Source: G965205725 sp965205725 (GTDB lineage: Bacteria; Pseudomonadota; Gammaproteobacteria; Pseudomonadales; Halieaceae). From it: a DNA stretch of 64,000 nucleotides. The stretch lies in contig OZ242189.1 in the NCBI GenBank assembly GCA_965205725.1, forward strand, positions 3,100,001 through 3,164,000. Reading direction: 5' to 3'. Below, in pieces: positions 32,610-41,824 of the stretch. Position 1 is the stretch's first letter. Each line of letters begins with the position of its first letter. The notes under the pieces are model-generated. The model worked only from the letters and a program-made list of their open reading frames with translations, had not been told where the DNA came from and searched no databases. The position numbers and the translations under genes were made by a program.

Positions 32610-33965
32610 TCAGAGGTTCTCACTGCCGGGGTTGCAGTGATACCAAAGCCAGACAAAGCCTCCCAGCCCGGCGACTGCGGAGGCCATCAAAATACCTGTT
32701 TTTGCCATGAGCAACGCCTCGGGGTTGTTAATAAACCCCAGGTCGGCGATAAAGATCGACATGGTAAATCCGATGCCACCCAATAATGCCACGCCAAAAA
32801 TGTGGCCCATATCCAGCCCTTCGGGCAGCTCTGCCCAACCCAGGCTTAGCGCCAGCCAGGTACCACCGACAATGCCGATTAATTTACCAAAGATCAGCCC
32901 GGCCATAATGCCCACGCTGATGGGGTGACTCAAGTACTGCCCCATATTGGAGAAGTCTATCGGAATACCTGCGTTCGCCAGGGCAAAGACCGGAATGACC
33001 AGATAGGCAACCGGCAGGTGTAGCGTGTGTTCGGCCCGTTGCGCCGGGGCTTGCACTAACATGACGCCGTCACCCAGCGTGCCCACCAAACTGCGAAAGC
33101 TGGAATTATGAATGATGTCCGGCTCATCCCTTGCCGAACTCTCCATCTTGTCTGTGAGGCTGCGCACTCTTTTCAGGAAATGCGTCGGGTCGAATTTGGG
33201 GCGGATGGGTATGGTGAAAGCGATAATAATCCCGGCAATCGTCGCGTGAATACCGCTGGACAGCATGGCGGCCCACAGCATGATGCCAACCGCTGCGTAG
33301 GGGATTGTATGGCGACTGCCACCGAGATTGAGCGCTATTAGCAACAAGCCGAAAAAGCCGACCATGCCCAGCGAGATCAGGTTGATGTCGGCGGTGTAAA
33401 AAAAGGCGATAACCGCGACTGCGCCAAGGTCATCGACAATCGCCAGTGCGATCAGGAAAGTCAGCAGGTTCTTGGGAATGCGCGCGCCGAGCAGACTCAG
33501 CGCGCCAATCGCAAACGCGATATCAGTCGCCATTGGGATGCCCCAGCCTGTGGCCCCCGCGCCGGATTGATTGAATACCCAATAGGCCAGAGCAGGCGCC
33601 AACATGCCGCCTATTGCGGCAGCGATTGGCAAAAGCGCCTGCCGCAGTGAGGACAGTTCGCCCACAAGCAGCTCCCGTTTAAGTTCGAGGCCCATCACCA
33701 TAAAAAACAGCGCCATCAGTGCTTCGTTTATCCAGTGATGAATGGATAGGGAGAAACTGCTTTCACCAAAACCGAGGCTGATTTCAGTGTGAAGAAAATG
33801 CTCGTAAGCCTCGTGATAGCTGCTATTGCCAATGGCTAACGCGATGACGGCACACACCATCAGCAACACGCCCGAGGTGGTCTGCCGATGAATGAATTCC
33901 TCAAGGGGGGTGAGGATGCGATTGAAGCTTTTTTCCCAGGGGGCGTGATAAATACCCTTGGTCAT
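32610..33965 (-). CDS. nhaA: Na+/H+ antiporter NhaA
   Basis: Sodium/proton antiporter for Na+ and pH homeostasis, 451 residues, about twelve TM helices. The ion-binding twin aspartates are in IALAIVDDLGAVAVIAFFYT, with a further aspartate in ATDIAFAIGALSLLG. MGLELKRELLVGEL and GGIGFTMSIFIADL are family signatures. The loop between halves (KRVRSLTDKMESSARDEPDI) makes it longer than E. coli NhaA (388), as in many marine species. Single gene; the 273 bases upstream (33966-34238) hold no gene I can support. Confidence 0.95.
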   Translation of the reverse strand: MTKGIYHAPWEKSFNRILTPLEEFIHRQTTSGVLLMVCAVIALAIGNSSYHEAYEHFLHTEISLGFGESSFSLSIHHWINEALMALFFMVMGLELKRELLVGELSSLRQALLPIAAAIGGMLAPALAYWVFNQSGAGATGWGIPMATDIAFAIGALSLLGARIPKNLLTFLIALAIVDDLGAVAVIAFFYTADINLISLGMVGFFGLLLIALNLGGSRHTIPYAAVGIMLWAAMLSSGIHATIAGIIIAFTIPIRPKFDPTHFLKRVRSLTDKMESSARDEPDIIHNSSFRSLVGTLGDGVMLVQAPAQRAEHTLHLPVAYLVIPVFALANAGIPIDFSNMGQYLSHPISVGIMAGLIFGKLIGIVGGTWLALSLGWAELPEGLDMGHIFGVALLGGIGFTMSIFIADLGFINNPEALLMAKTGILMASAVAGLGGFVWLWYHCNPGSENL

Positions 33966-34238
33966 AATGCGTACCTCACCTTGTTTCAGGGATTGAAAAC
34001 CTTGCCCGAGCCAGCTACTCCAATGCAGTTGGGGCCAGTGGAGTTGGGGCCTGCTTTGAGAACCTTCATCATAGCGATTTCAGTAGCGCGGTGACAGCCC
34101 GCCGATACCTGTCTGCGGTGAGTCTCGATTCAGGTTTCAGTCCGTATCAGTTGCGCTGTGGTCGTCGCAGCAGGCGTTGAATTTTCCTTGTCGTGTGTTT
34201 GCAGGTTGGCGCCGATAGCAGGGTTTTGAAACGAGCGG

Positions 34239-34964
34239 CTAGTTCATATCACCCCAGCGGGCTTGCAGTATAGCAATCGCCGCCAGAGGTGCGGTTTCTG
34301 TCCGCAGCACTCTGGGACCCAGCGTGAGGGCTGAGAACTTCTGAGTCAGAGCACTGGCAATTTCGGCTTCCGCCAGCCCGCCCTCGGGGCCAATTAACAG
34401 CGCTATTGCGGATGCGTTCTGGCCTAGTTCAGCCACTGAATGACCGCTGCGATGATCCAGCACAAAGCGCTGCTCAGGCAGGTCTCGTTTGAGCCATTGC
34501 TCCAGTTGCACTACGGGCGCTATCTGCGGCAGTTGATTGCGACCGCATTGCTCGCAGGCGCTGATGGCGATTTGGCGCCAGTGGTTGAGTTTTTTCCGGG
34601 CTCGCTCGCCCTTCAGTTTTACCGTGCTGCGCTCGGTAAACAGCGGCGTGACTTTGGCGACGCCCAACTCAGTGCTTTTTTGTACGATCCAGTCCATTCG
34701 ATCACTGCGGGATATGGCAATGCCGAGATGAATACGCAATGTCGATTCACTGGATCGATCAATACGCTTACCGAGCCTGACAGTGAGCGATTTTTTGCCG
34801 ACAGACTCTATGGTTGCGGGGTACTCACCTGCTGCACCATTAAACACAGTGAAGCTGTCGCCAGCCGTCAGTCGCAGCGCGCCCGCCAGGTGATGACTGG
34901 GTCCTGCCTCCAGATCAATTGACTGGCCGCTGCTGAGAGGCCGGGATGTATAAATACGCGCCAT
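34239..34964 (-). CDS. rsmE: 16S rRNA (uracil(1498)-N3)-methyltransferase
   Basis: Methylates U1498 of 16S rRNA, 241 residues, SPOUT fold. HHLAGALRLTAGDSFTVFNG in the N-terminal PUA-like part; WIVQKSTELGVAKVTPLFTE with the QKSTELG motif; and the SAM-binding knot LLIGPEGGLAEAEI and LGPRVLRTETAPLAAIA. Last gene of the methyl-cycle operon, nine bases after metF. Its inclusion puts an SAM-consuming enzyme under the same transcript. Confidence 0.95.
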   Translation of the reverse strand: MARIYTSRPLSSGQSIDLEAGPSHHLAGALRLTAGDSFTVFNGAAGEYPATIESVGKKSLTVRLGKRIDRSSESTLRIHLGIAISRSDRMDWIVQKSTELGVAKVTPLFTERSTVKLKGERARKKLNHWRQIAISACEQCGRNQLPQIAPVVQLEQWLKRDLPEQRFVLDHRSGHSVAELGQNASAIALLIGPEGGLAEAEIASALTQKFSALTLGPRVLRTETAPLAAIAILQARWGDMN

Positions 34965-34973
34965 CGGTGCCGC

Positions 34974-35810
34974 TCAGGCAAGCCCCATATTGTTGTAAAT
35001 GGCGCGAGTGGGTTCAACTTGATTCATTGTGTAGAAATGAATACCCGGACAACCGTTATCGACGAGGGTTTGACACAGTTGGGAAACCACCTCAATGCCA
35101 AACTGTCGAATGCTGTCCACAGCGTCGCCGTAGCTTTCCAGGCGCTGACAGATCCAGCGGGGAATCTCGGCGCCGCAGTTGCGTGAAAAGCGCGCCAGAT
35201 TTTCGTAGTTGGTAATGGGCATGATGCCCGCATAAATTGGCTGGTCGATACCTGCGGCCAGACACCGGTCTATAAAGTAGAAGTAGGCATCAACATTGTA
35301 GAAATACTGAGTGATACCGGCATCGGCACCCGCGTCAAACTTCCCTTTCAGGAACTCGATATCGCTGTTGTAGCTTTTCGCTTCGGGATGTATCTCGGGG
35401 TAAGCGGCGACATTGATCTTGAAATGAGCGCCGTGGTGTTCGCGCACAAAGGCGATCAGCCTGTTCGCGTAAACCAGGCTTGCAGCGCCACCAGTCCCCG
35501 ATGGCAGGTCGCCACGCAGCGCCACCATTCGATTGACACCCAAAGCCACATAGCGCTCCAGCAACTCACCGACGGCAGCTTCATCGTCGCTGCCAAGGCT
35601 CAGGTGCGGCGCCACGTCGATGCCCTGCGCCTTAATAGCTTCGACCACGCCAAAGGTATTGTCGCGAGTGGACCCGCCCGCCCCATAGGTACAGGAGAAA
35701 AACTCTGGGCCGAGCAGATTCAGAGCCGGGGTCGTTTCCTGTAGCAACTTGTCTCGCCCTGCGCCCGTCTTGGGCGGAAAATACTCAAAGCTGATATGGG
35801 GCTTGCTCAT
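34974..35810 (-). CDS. metF: 5,10-methylenetetrahydrofolate reductase
   Basis: FAD-dependent reduction of 5,10-methylene-THF to 5-methyl-THF, the methyl donor for methionine synthase. Length 278 residues. ISFEYFPPKTGAGRDKL at the N-terminus, FFSCTYGAGGSTRDNT, VALRGDLPSG (flavin region), and GADAGITQYFYN. Nine bases after ahcY and nine before rsmE, in the methyl-cycle operon with metK. Confidence 0.96.
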   Translation of the reverse strand: MSKPHISFEYFPPKTGAGRDKLLQETTPALNLLGPEFFSCTYGAGGSTRDNTFGVVEAIKAQGIDVAPHLSLGSDDEAAVGELLERYVALGVNRMVALRGDLPSGTGGAASLVYANRLIAFVREHHGAHFKINVAAYPEIHPEAKSYNSDIEFLKGKFDAGADAGITQYFYNVDAYFYFIDRCLAAGIDQPIYAGIMPITNYENLARFSRNCGAEIPRWICQRLESYGDAVDSIRQFGIEVVSQLCQTLVDNGCPGIHFYTMNQVEPTRAIYNNMGLA

Positions 35811-35819
35811 CGCCAGTCC

Positions 35820-37199
35820 TCAGTACTTGTAACCGTCGGGCTTGTACGGCCCGTCCACTTTAACATTGATGTACCTGGCCTGTTCCTCTGTAAGTTGAGT
35901 CAGAACACCGCCGAAGCCTTTGACCATGTGTGCGGCCACTTCCTCATCCAGCTTCTTGGGTAGCACTTCCAGGCTTATCGCGCCGGGTTTGATGCTGTCT
36001 TCCAGATCGGCGAATTTTCGCTCGTACAAATAGATTTGCGCCAATACCTGGTTGGAGAAAGAGCCGTCCATAATGCGCGAGGGGTGGCCGGTGGCATTGC
36101 CCAGGTTAACCAGACGACCTTCTGCCAGCAGTATCAGGTGATCTTGGTTGGCGCGGTCACGATACACCGTGTGTACCTGAGGCTTAACTTCTTCCCAGTC
36201 CCAGTTTTTTCGCATGTAAGCAGTATCAATTTCGTTGTCGAAGTGGCCGATGTTGCAGACTACCGCAGCACTCTTGAGAGCGTTGAGTACCTGACTGTCA
36301 CAGACCTTGTAGTTGCCTGTGGCCGTTACAACCAGGTCAGTGTTACCCAGCAGGTTTTCGTCAGCGCCGTTGGCAATAACACCGTTGTTGTAGGGCGATA
36401 CCACTTCAAAGCCGTCCATGCAGGCCTGCATGGCACAAATCGGATCGATTTCAGAGACCTTTACGATCATACCTTCCTGTCGCAGTGACTGGGCAGAACC
36501 TTTGCCGACGTCGCCATAGCCGATCACCAGGGCTTTCTTGCCCGCTAGCAGGTGGTCGGTCGCACGCTTGATCGCGTCGCTGAGGCTGTGGCGACAACCA
36601 TATTTATTGTCGTTCTTGGATTTGGTGACGGAATCGTTCACGTTGATCGCGGGTACTTTCAGAGAACCCTCGTCCAGCATTTCTTGCAGGCGATGTACGC
36701 CGGTTGTGGTTTCCTCAGTAATGCCGTGGATTTTCTCCAGCATGGCAGGGTAGCGCTGGTGCAGCAGGCCGGTTAAATCACCGCCGTCGTCCAGGATCAT
36801 ATTGCAGTCCCAGGGCTGGCCGTCCTTGAGGATAGTTTGCTCGATACACCACTCGTATTCTGCCTCGGTTTCTCCCTTCCAGGCATACACAGGGACGCCC
36901 GCCGTGGCGATGGCCGCTGCGGCGTGATCCTGGGTTGAGAATATGTTGCAGGAAGACCAGCGCACGTCTGCACCCAATTCTTTCAGCGTTTCGATCAGCA
37001 CCGCAGTTTGAATAGTCATGTGGATACAGCCGATGATACGGGCCCCTTTGAGTGGCTGGCTGGCTCGGTATTTAGCGCGCATCGCCATCAGGGCGGGCAT
37101 TTCGCTTTCTGCGATCCTGATTTCGCGGCGGCCCCACTCGGCCTGTGAAATATCGGCGACTTTGTAGTCGCTGTTGTCCAGTTGTTCTGCTGTGCCCAT
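35820..37199 (-). CDS. ahcY: S-adenosylhomocysteinase
   Basis: Reversible hydrolysis of S-adenosylhomocysteine to adenosine and homocysteine, NAD-bound, 459 residues. Motifs: GCIHMTIQTAVLIETLKELG, SSCNIFSTQDHAAAAIA, NVNDSVTKSKNDNKYGCRHS, the NAD motif VIGYGDVGKGSAQSLR, and C-terminal VDGPYKPDGYKY. Follows metK by 79 bases. That gap holds a small hairpin (CAGAG/CTCTG) but no riboswitch I recognise. Removes the SAH that would inhibit methylases and probably gates the SahR-like regulator upstream. Confidence 0.97.
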   Translation of the reverse strand: MGTAEQLDNSDYKVADISQAEWGRREIRIAESEMPALMAMRAKYRASQPLKGARIIGCIHMTIQTAVLIETLKELGADVRWSSCNIFSTQDHAAAAIATAGVPVYAWKGETEAEYEWCIEQTILKDGQPWDCNMILDDGGDLTGLLHQRYPAMLEKIHGITEETTTGVHRLQEMLDEGSLKVPAINVNDSVTKSKNDNKYGCRHSLSDAIKRATDHLLAGKKALVIGYGDVGKGSAQSLRQEGMIVKVSEIDPICAMQACMDGFEVVSPYNNGVIANGADENLLGNTDLVVTATGNYKVCDSQVLNALKSAAVVCNIGHFDNEIDTAYMRKNWDWEEVKPQVHTVYRDRANQDHLILLAEGRLVNLGNATGHPSRIMDGSFSNQVLAQIYLYERKFADLEDSIKPGAISLEVLPKKLDEEVAAHMVKGFGGVLTQLTEEQARYINVKVDGPYKPDGYKY

Positions 37200-37278
37200 G
37201 GTCCTTTTCCTTTAATAAATGCTTGTGTTTCTTGTCGAGGGGGTCAGAGTCGCGGCTCTGAGTCCGATTGAGCCGCGC

Positions 37279-38433
37279 CTAGATTGAGCTGCGCAAGGCA
37301 TCTGCCTTGTCTGTGGCCTCCCAGGTAAAATCGGCATCTTCACGACCGAAGTGCCCGTAAGCGGCAGTTTTGCGATAAACAGGCCGTTTCAAATTGAGCA
37401 TGTCTACCAGCCCCCTGGGACGCAGGTCGAAATGTTCGTGCACCAGCTCAACAATTTTGTCATCAGCCAGTCTGCCGGTGCCAAACGTGTTAACGGATAC
37501 CGACGTGGGTTCAGTAACACCAATAGCGTAGGACACCTGGATTTCGCAGCGCTCAGCCAGTTCTGCGGCAACGATGTTCTTGGCGACGTACCGACCGGCG
37601 TAGGCCGCGGACCGGTCTACTTTCGAGGGGTCCTTGCCTGAGAACGCGCCACCACCATGACGCGCCATACCGCCGTAGGTGTCAACAATGATCTTGCGCC
37701 CGGTCAAACCGCAATCACCAACTGGCCCGCCGATGACGAACTGGCCCGTCGGATTGATGTGATACCGGGTCTCAGCATGGAGCCACTCAGCGGGCAGGAT
37801 GTGCTCGATGACATTTTCCATAATGGCTTCACGGATATCAGCCTTTGAAATATCAGGATCGTGCTGGGTAGACAACACAACGGCGTCGATAGCGATGGGT
37901 TTGCCGTCCTGGTATCGCAGCGTAACCTGACTTTTTGCATCTGGACGCAGCCAGGGCAATACGCCCTCTTTGCGCAGATAGGCCTGACGCTCAACCAGGC
38001 GGTGGCAATAATAGATCGGTGCGGGCATCAGTACCTCGGTTTCGTTGGTGGCATAGCCAAACATCAGTCCCTGGTCGCCCGCCCCCTGTTCTTTTTCAGC
38101 GCCTTCATCAACGCCCATTGCGATATCGGGTGATTGCTTGCCGATAGCGTTTAGCACTGCGCAAGATGCGCCGTCAAAACCGACATCTGAACTGTCGTAG
38201 CCGATATCGAGAATGACACCGCGGACAACCTCTTCCAGGTCGACATAGGTGTCTGTGGTCACCTCGCCGGCAACCACAGCCATACCGGTTTTCACCAGGG
38301 TCTCTACGGCTACGCGGCAATCGGGGTCATCTTTGAGAATTGCATCGAGAATTGCGTCCGAAATCTGGTCCGCCATCTTGTCAGGGTGACCTTCGGAAAC
38401 TGATTCTGAAGTAAAGATGCCATATTCGCTCAT
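37279..38433 (-). CDS. metK: S-adenosylmethionine synthetase
   Basis: Makes SAM from methionine and ATP, 384 residues. GHPDKMADQISDAILDAI at the N-terminus, GAGDQGLMFGYATNE (ATP-binding), GGGAFSGKDPSKVDRSAAYA (phosphate-binding loop), and FTWE near the C-terminus. Only 24 bases separate it from the upstream regulator gene, so metK is read from the promoter at the 24-bp palindrome. Confidence 0.98.
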   Translation of the reverse strand: MSEYGIFTSESVSEGHPDKMADQISDAILDAILKDDPDCRVAVETLVKTGMAVVAGEVTTDTYVDLEEVVRGVILDIGYDSSDVGFDGASCAVLNAIGKQSPDIAMGVDEGAEKEQGAGDQGLMFGYATNETEVLMPAPIYYCHRLVERQAYLRKEGVLPWLRPDAKSQVTLRYQDGKPIAIDAVVLSTQHDPDISKADIREAIMENVIEHILPAEWLHAETRYHINPTGQFVIGGPVGDCGLTGRKIIVDTYGGMARHGGGAFSGKDPSKVDRSAAYAGRYVAKNIVAAELAERCEIQVSYAIGVTEPTSVSVNTFGTGRLADDKIVELVHEHFDLRPRGLVDMLNLKRPVYRKTAAYGHFGREDADFTWEATDKADALRSSI

Positions 38434-38457
38434 GGTTTGAATCCCTCTGTTAAAAAC

Positions 38458-39456
38458 TTATTGGTGGCCAAACAGACGCACCTGTACTTGAAATCCGTTG
38501 CGTTGTGCCAGATGGATGCTGGTTAATTCTTGCAGGCCAGCGGCTTGCGCCCAGCGCTGCAAATCGGCTGGCTCAAAGCCCAGCCACAAATCACCGCAGG
38601 ATTCGCGGGCCCAGGCCTGATCGTGATTGCACAAGTCTGTGACCAGCAAGTGACCACCCGGAGCCAGGCACGCGGCCAGATCCTTGAATATATCGGCTGG
38701 AGAGGGCGTATGGTGAAGCACCATATTGACAATGATGCAGTCCGCAGTAATGTCTTTGAGTCGCGGATGGCCGGTATTGCCCAGCACGAACTCAATGTTT
38801 TTCAGCGCGTTTTGCCTGGCCAGTGACTCCGCGCTGGCAAGCATCTCTGCCGAGCTGTCCAGGGCAATAACCCGTTCAAAGCGCGGCGCGAGCTCTGTCA
38901 GAAAGCGACCATCACCAGGACCCACCTCCAGCGCCAATGTGCGGTGTGCCAGGCGCAAGCCCTGCAACACTCCTGCCACGGTATCAGCGTACTGCTCGTA
39001 ACTTGCGATCAAGTCTTGCTGCTCGCGAAATTTTTCGGCGTTTTGGCGAAAAAACTCTGCTGAGGACTGAACCCTGTCCCGCTGCAGTTCGGCCAGGCCA
39101 ATCTGCAAATCCGGCGACAGTGGCAGCATGTCTACTGTTGCAAACAAGCTCTGCCGCAGCGCTGCCAGGGCGGGAGTTTGACCGAGTGCAGCGCGGCGAT
39201 AGTAGAGAGTATTGGCCTCCCGGCGGCTGGTCACCAAACCGGCGGCCGCCAGCACTTTGAGATGGTGGCTTAGCGCAGGCTGGCGCATGTCAAACAACGT
39301 GCACAATTCGAGCACGCCGAAAGAGTCTTGCTGGAGGGCGCGCAGAACCTGTAGCCGCAGTGAGTCACCGCAGGCTTTGCAAAGCGCGGCCAGTTGCCCG
39401 ACCGCAAAACCCTCGCCGGAATTCTGGCGGCTACCCTGTGCGACTACCTTCAACAT
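38458..39456 (-). CDS. sahR: ArsR-family regulator fused to a methyltransferase-like domain (SahR-like)
   Basis: A 332-residue two-domain protein. The N-terminal ArsR winged helix spans about residues 20-95 (CTLFDMRQPALSHHLKVLAA then AGLVTSRREANTLYYRR). The C-terminal part is a class I SAM-binding fold (LEVGPGDGRFLTEL, VIALDSSAEMLASA, IIVNMVLHHTPSPADIFKDL). The metal-binding cysteines of arsenic sensors are absent. Proteins of this kind upstream of metK/ahcY are described as SahR, a repressor that senses S-adenosylhomocysteine. A perfect palindrome lies 28 bases upstream. It heads the sahR-metK-ahcY-metF-rsmE operon. Assignment as SahR rests on context and architecture. Confidence 0.85.
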   Translation of the reverse strand: MLKVVAQGSRQNSGEGFAVGQLAALCKACGDSLRLQVLRALQQDSFGVLELCTLFDMRQPALSHHLKVLAAAGLVTSRREANTLYYRRAALGQTPALAALRQSLFATVDMLPLSPDLQIGLAELQRDRVQSSAEFFRQNAEKFREQQDLIASYEQYADTVAGVLQGLRLAHRTLALEVGPGDGRFLTELAPRFERVIALDSSAEMLASAESLARQNALKNIEFVLGNTGHPRLKDITADCIIVNMVLHHTPSPADIFKDLAACLAPGGHLLVTDLCNHDQAWARESCGDLWLGFEPADLQRWAQAAGLQELTSIHLAQRNGFQVQVRLFGHQ

Positions 39457-39484
39457 GGCGCTGGAGTCTAACAGGATAAAAATT

Positions 39485-39508
39485 CTATATCAAAATATTT
39501 TGATATAG
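39485..39508. promoter_or_regulatory. 24-bp perfect palindrome, probable SahR operator
   Basis: CTATATCAAAAT followed by its exact reverse complement ATTTTGATATAG. It lies 28 bases before the regulator start and 128 bases before tkt on the other strand. Size and symmetry fit an ArsR-type dimer site. It is the only such palindrome I see around the five-gene operon. Confidence 0.75.
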
Positions 39509-39636
39509 ATAGCAGGCCGCAATTCTGCCTGCAAAAGCACAACAAATATCTGGAAAAACCGGCGTTTTAATTGCTGTTAAGCACCGCTTACGCGAAAATG
39601 GCTCCCTTTTTTGACCCCCTTCAGGAGTTTCATTGA

Positions 39637-41649
39637 ATGCCTTCCCGAATTGAATTGGCCAACGCCATTAGAGCTCTCAGTATGGATGCTGTGCAGGCGG
39701 CCAATAGCGGCCACCCTGGTGCCCCCATGGGCATGGCCGATATCGCCGAAGTGCTCTGGAACGACTATCTGCGCCACAACCCCGCTAACCCTGACTGGCC
39801 GAATCGGGACCGTTTTGTGCTGTCCAATGGTCACGGCTCCATGTTGCTCTACTCGCTGCTGCATTTGAGTGGCTATGAGCTGCCCATTGAAGAGCTGAAA
39901 AACTTTCGTCAGATGCACAGCAAAACACCGGGGCATCCTGAATACGGTTACGCTCCTGGCATTGAAACAACCACCGGCCCGCTCGGCCAGGGCATTAGTA
40001 ACGCCGTGGGCATGGCATTGGCAGAAAAGGTGCTGGGCGCCCAGTACAACCGCGATGGTCATCAGGTGGTTGATCACCACAGCTATGTGTTTGTCGGCGA
40101 TGGTTGTCTGATGGAAGGCATCTCTCACGAAGTCTGCTCCCTGGCCGGCACATTGGGGCTGGGCAAGTTGGTGGTTTTCTACGATGACAATGGCATATCA
40201 ATAGACGGCGCAGTAGAAGGCTGGTTTACAGACGATACTCCAGGCCGGTTTGAGTCATACGGCTGGCAGGTTATCGCCAGTGTCGATGGCCATGACTCAA
40301 GCGCACTGGCAGAGGCAATCGAGCAGGCGCGCGCGGAAACAGGTAAGCCCAGCCTGATCTGTTGCAAAACCATTATCGGCAAGGGTTCGCCGAACAAGCA
40401 GGGGACTGAGTCCGTTCACGGCGCGGCGCTGGGGGATGCTGAAGTAGCCGCCACCCGCGAGGCGATTGGCTGGACCCATCCAGCCTTTGAAATACCGGCA
40501 GCTATCTGCGAGGGATGGAACAATACGGAGCGCGGCGCCGCTCAAGAGCTGGCCTGGGAAGCGCAGATGTCCTCCTATGCGGAGGCTTATCCCGAGCTGG
40601 CGGCAGAGTTACGCCGTCGCCTGGCCGGTGAATTACCCGCGGATTTTGGCGAGCAGGCCAATGCCTATATTCGCCAATGTCAGGCAGAGGGCGCAACCGT
40701 TGCCAGCCGCAAGGCCTCGCAAAATTGCCTGAATGCCTATGGCCCCTTGCTGCCCGAGCTACTGGGTGGCTCAGCCGACCTGGCTGGGTCTAATTTGACT
40801 ATTTGGAGCGGCAGCAAAGCTATTAGTGCCGACGATGCAACAGGTAATTATGTGTACTATGGCGTGCGTGAGTTCGGTATGTCGGCCATCGTAAACGGCA
40901 TTGCCTTGCACGGTGGCTTCAAAAATTACGGCGCTACCTTTTTGATGTTCATGGAGTACGCCCGCAACGCTGTGCGTATGGCGGCCCTGATGAAGCAGCC
41001 CTCCATATTTGTTTATACCCACGATTCTATCGGTTTGGGTGAAGATGGCCCGACTCACCAACCGGTCGAGCAAATGGCGAATCTGCGCACCACGCCCAAT
41101 ATGCGAACCTGGCGGCCCTGCGATACGGTTGAGTCCGCCGTGTCCTGGAAGTCGGCGCTTGAGCGCACCGATGGTCCCAGCGCTTTGATTTTTTCTCGCC
41201 AGGGTCTGCCTCACCAGAATCGGGATGCACAGCAAGTGGCAGATATTGAGCGCGGCGCCTACGTGCTGCTGGATACCAACGCAGAGTCTGGCGGTGAACC
41301 GGATGCTATCCTGATCGCCACGGGTTCAGAAGTAGGCCTGGCCATGGATGCCGCTCAGACCCTGGCAGCAAAAGGCAGGCGAGTCAGAGTGGTGTCTATG
41401 CCTTGCGCTGAGCTGTTTTGCGATCAGGATGCGGCATACCGCGAGAGTGTATTGCCCTCGGCTGTGTTGGCTCGGGTTGCCGTGGAAGCGGGCATTGCCG
41501 ATTACTGGTACAAATTTGTCGGGCTTGATGGCCGCGTGGTGGGTATGACCGGATTTGGCGAGTCTGCGCCCGCCAGTGACTTGTTTAAGCACTTCGGCTT
41601 TACCGTGGCAGCGGTGGTCGAGGCCGTGGAAGACACTCTTCTCGATTGA
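39637..41649 (+). CDS. tkt: Transketolase
   Basis: Thiamine-diphosphate enzyme of the non-oxidative pentose phosphate pathway, 670 residues. NSGHPGAPMGMADIAEVLW near residue 27; TPP motif VGDGCLMEGISHEVCSLAG then DDNGISIDG; C-terminal PSIFVYTHDSIGLGEDGPTH. GGAG precedes ATG 39637. Upstream of epd-pgk-fba as in Pseudomonas; here a MITE-like repeat separates tkt from epd. Confidence 0.97.
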   Translation: MPSRIELANAIRALSMDAVQAANSGHPGAPMGMADIAEVLWNDYLRHNPANPDWPNRDRFVLSNGHGSMLLYSLLHLSGYELPIEELKNFRQMHSKTPGHPEYGYAPGIETTTGPLGQGISNAVGMALAEKVLGAQYNRDGHQVVDHHSYVFVGDGCLMEGISHEVCSLAGTLGLGKLVVFYDDNGISIDGAVEGWFTDDTPGRFESYGWQVIASVDGHDSSALAEAIEQARAETGKPSLICCKTIIGKGSPNKQGTESVHGAALGDAEVAATREAIGWTHPAFEIPAAICEGWNNTERGAAQELAWEAQMSSYAEAYPELAAELRRRLAGELPADFGEQANAYIRQCQAEGATVASRKASQNCLNAYGPLLPELLGGSADLAGSNLTIWSGSKAISADDATGNYVYYGVREFGMSAIVNGIALHGGFKNYGATFLMFMEYARNAVRMAALMKQPSIFVYTHDSIGLGEDGPTHQPVEQMANLRTTPNMRTWRPCDTVESAVSWKSALERTDGPSALIFSRQGLPHQNRDAQQVADIERGAYVLLDTNAESGGEPDAILIATGSEVGLAMDAAQTLAAKGRRVRVVSMPCAELFCDQDAAYRESVLPSAVLARVAVEAGIADYWYKFVGLDGRVVGMTGFGESAPASDLFKHFGFTVAAVVEAVEDTLLD

Positions 41650-41655
41650 GAAACA

Positions 41656-41817
41656 GAGACTTTTGCACGAAAGATGATGTCGCTTTCAGGCCAGGCAAAA
41701 ACGCACGCAATGAGGGAGTTTATGGGTATAAATGACCGATTGAGTACGATTTTACCAACCGCAGGCGCTTTTAGGCGACGCTACATGCCGATGAAATGGC
41801 TTTCGTGCAAAGGTCTC
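41656..41817 (+). mobile_element. MITE-like repeat, copy 3, between tkt and epd
   Basis: A 162-base element from GAGACTTTTGCACGAAAG (41656) to CTTTCGTGCAAAGGTCTC (41817). The termini are inverted repeats over about 18 bases with one or two mismatches. It shows no coding capacity. It starts six bases after the tkt stop and ends seven bases before the epd start, filling the whole gap. Copies in this window: 6956-7118 and, inverted, 12778-12948. Confidence 0.82.
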
Positions 41818-41824
41818 AAATAAC

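Noticed and set aside
37200..37278. SAH or SAM riboswitch between metK and ahcY
   Set aside because: Only a 5-bp hairpin is visible in 79 bases; the conserved core of known SAH/SAM riboswitches is not recognisable.
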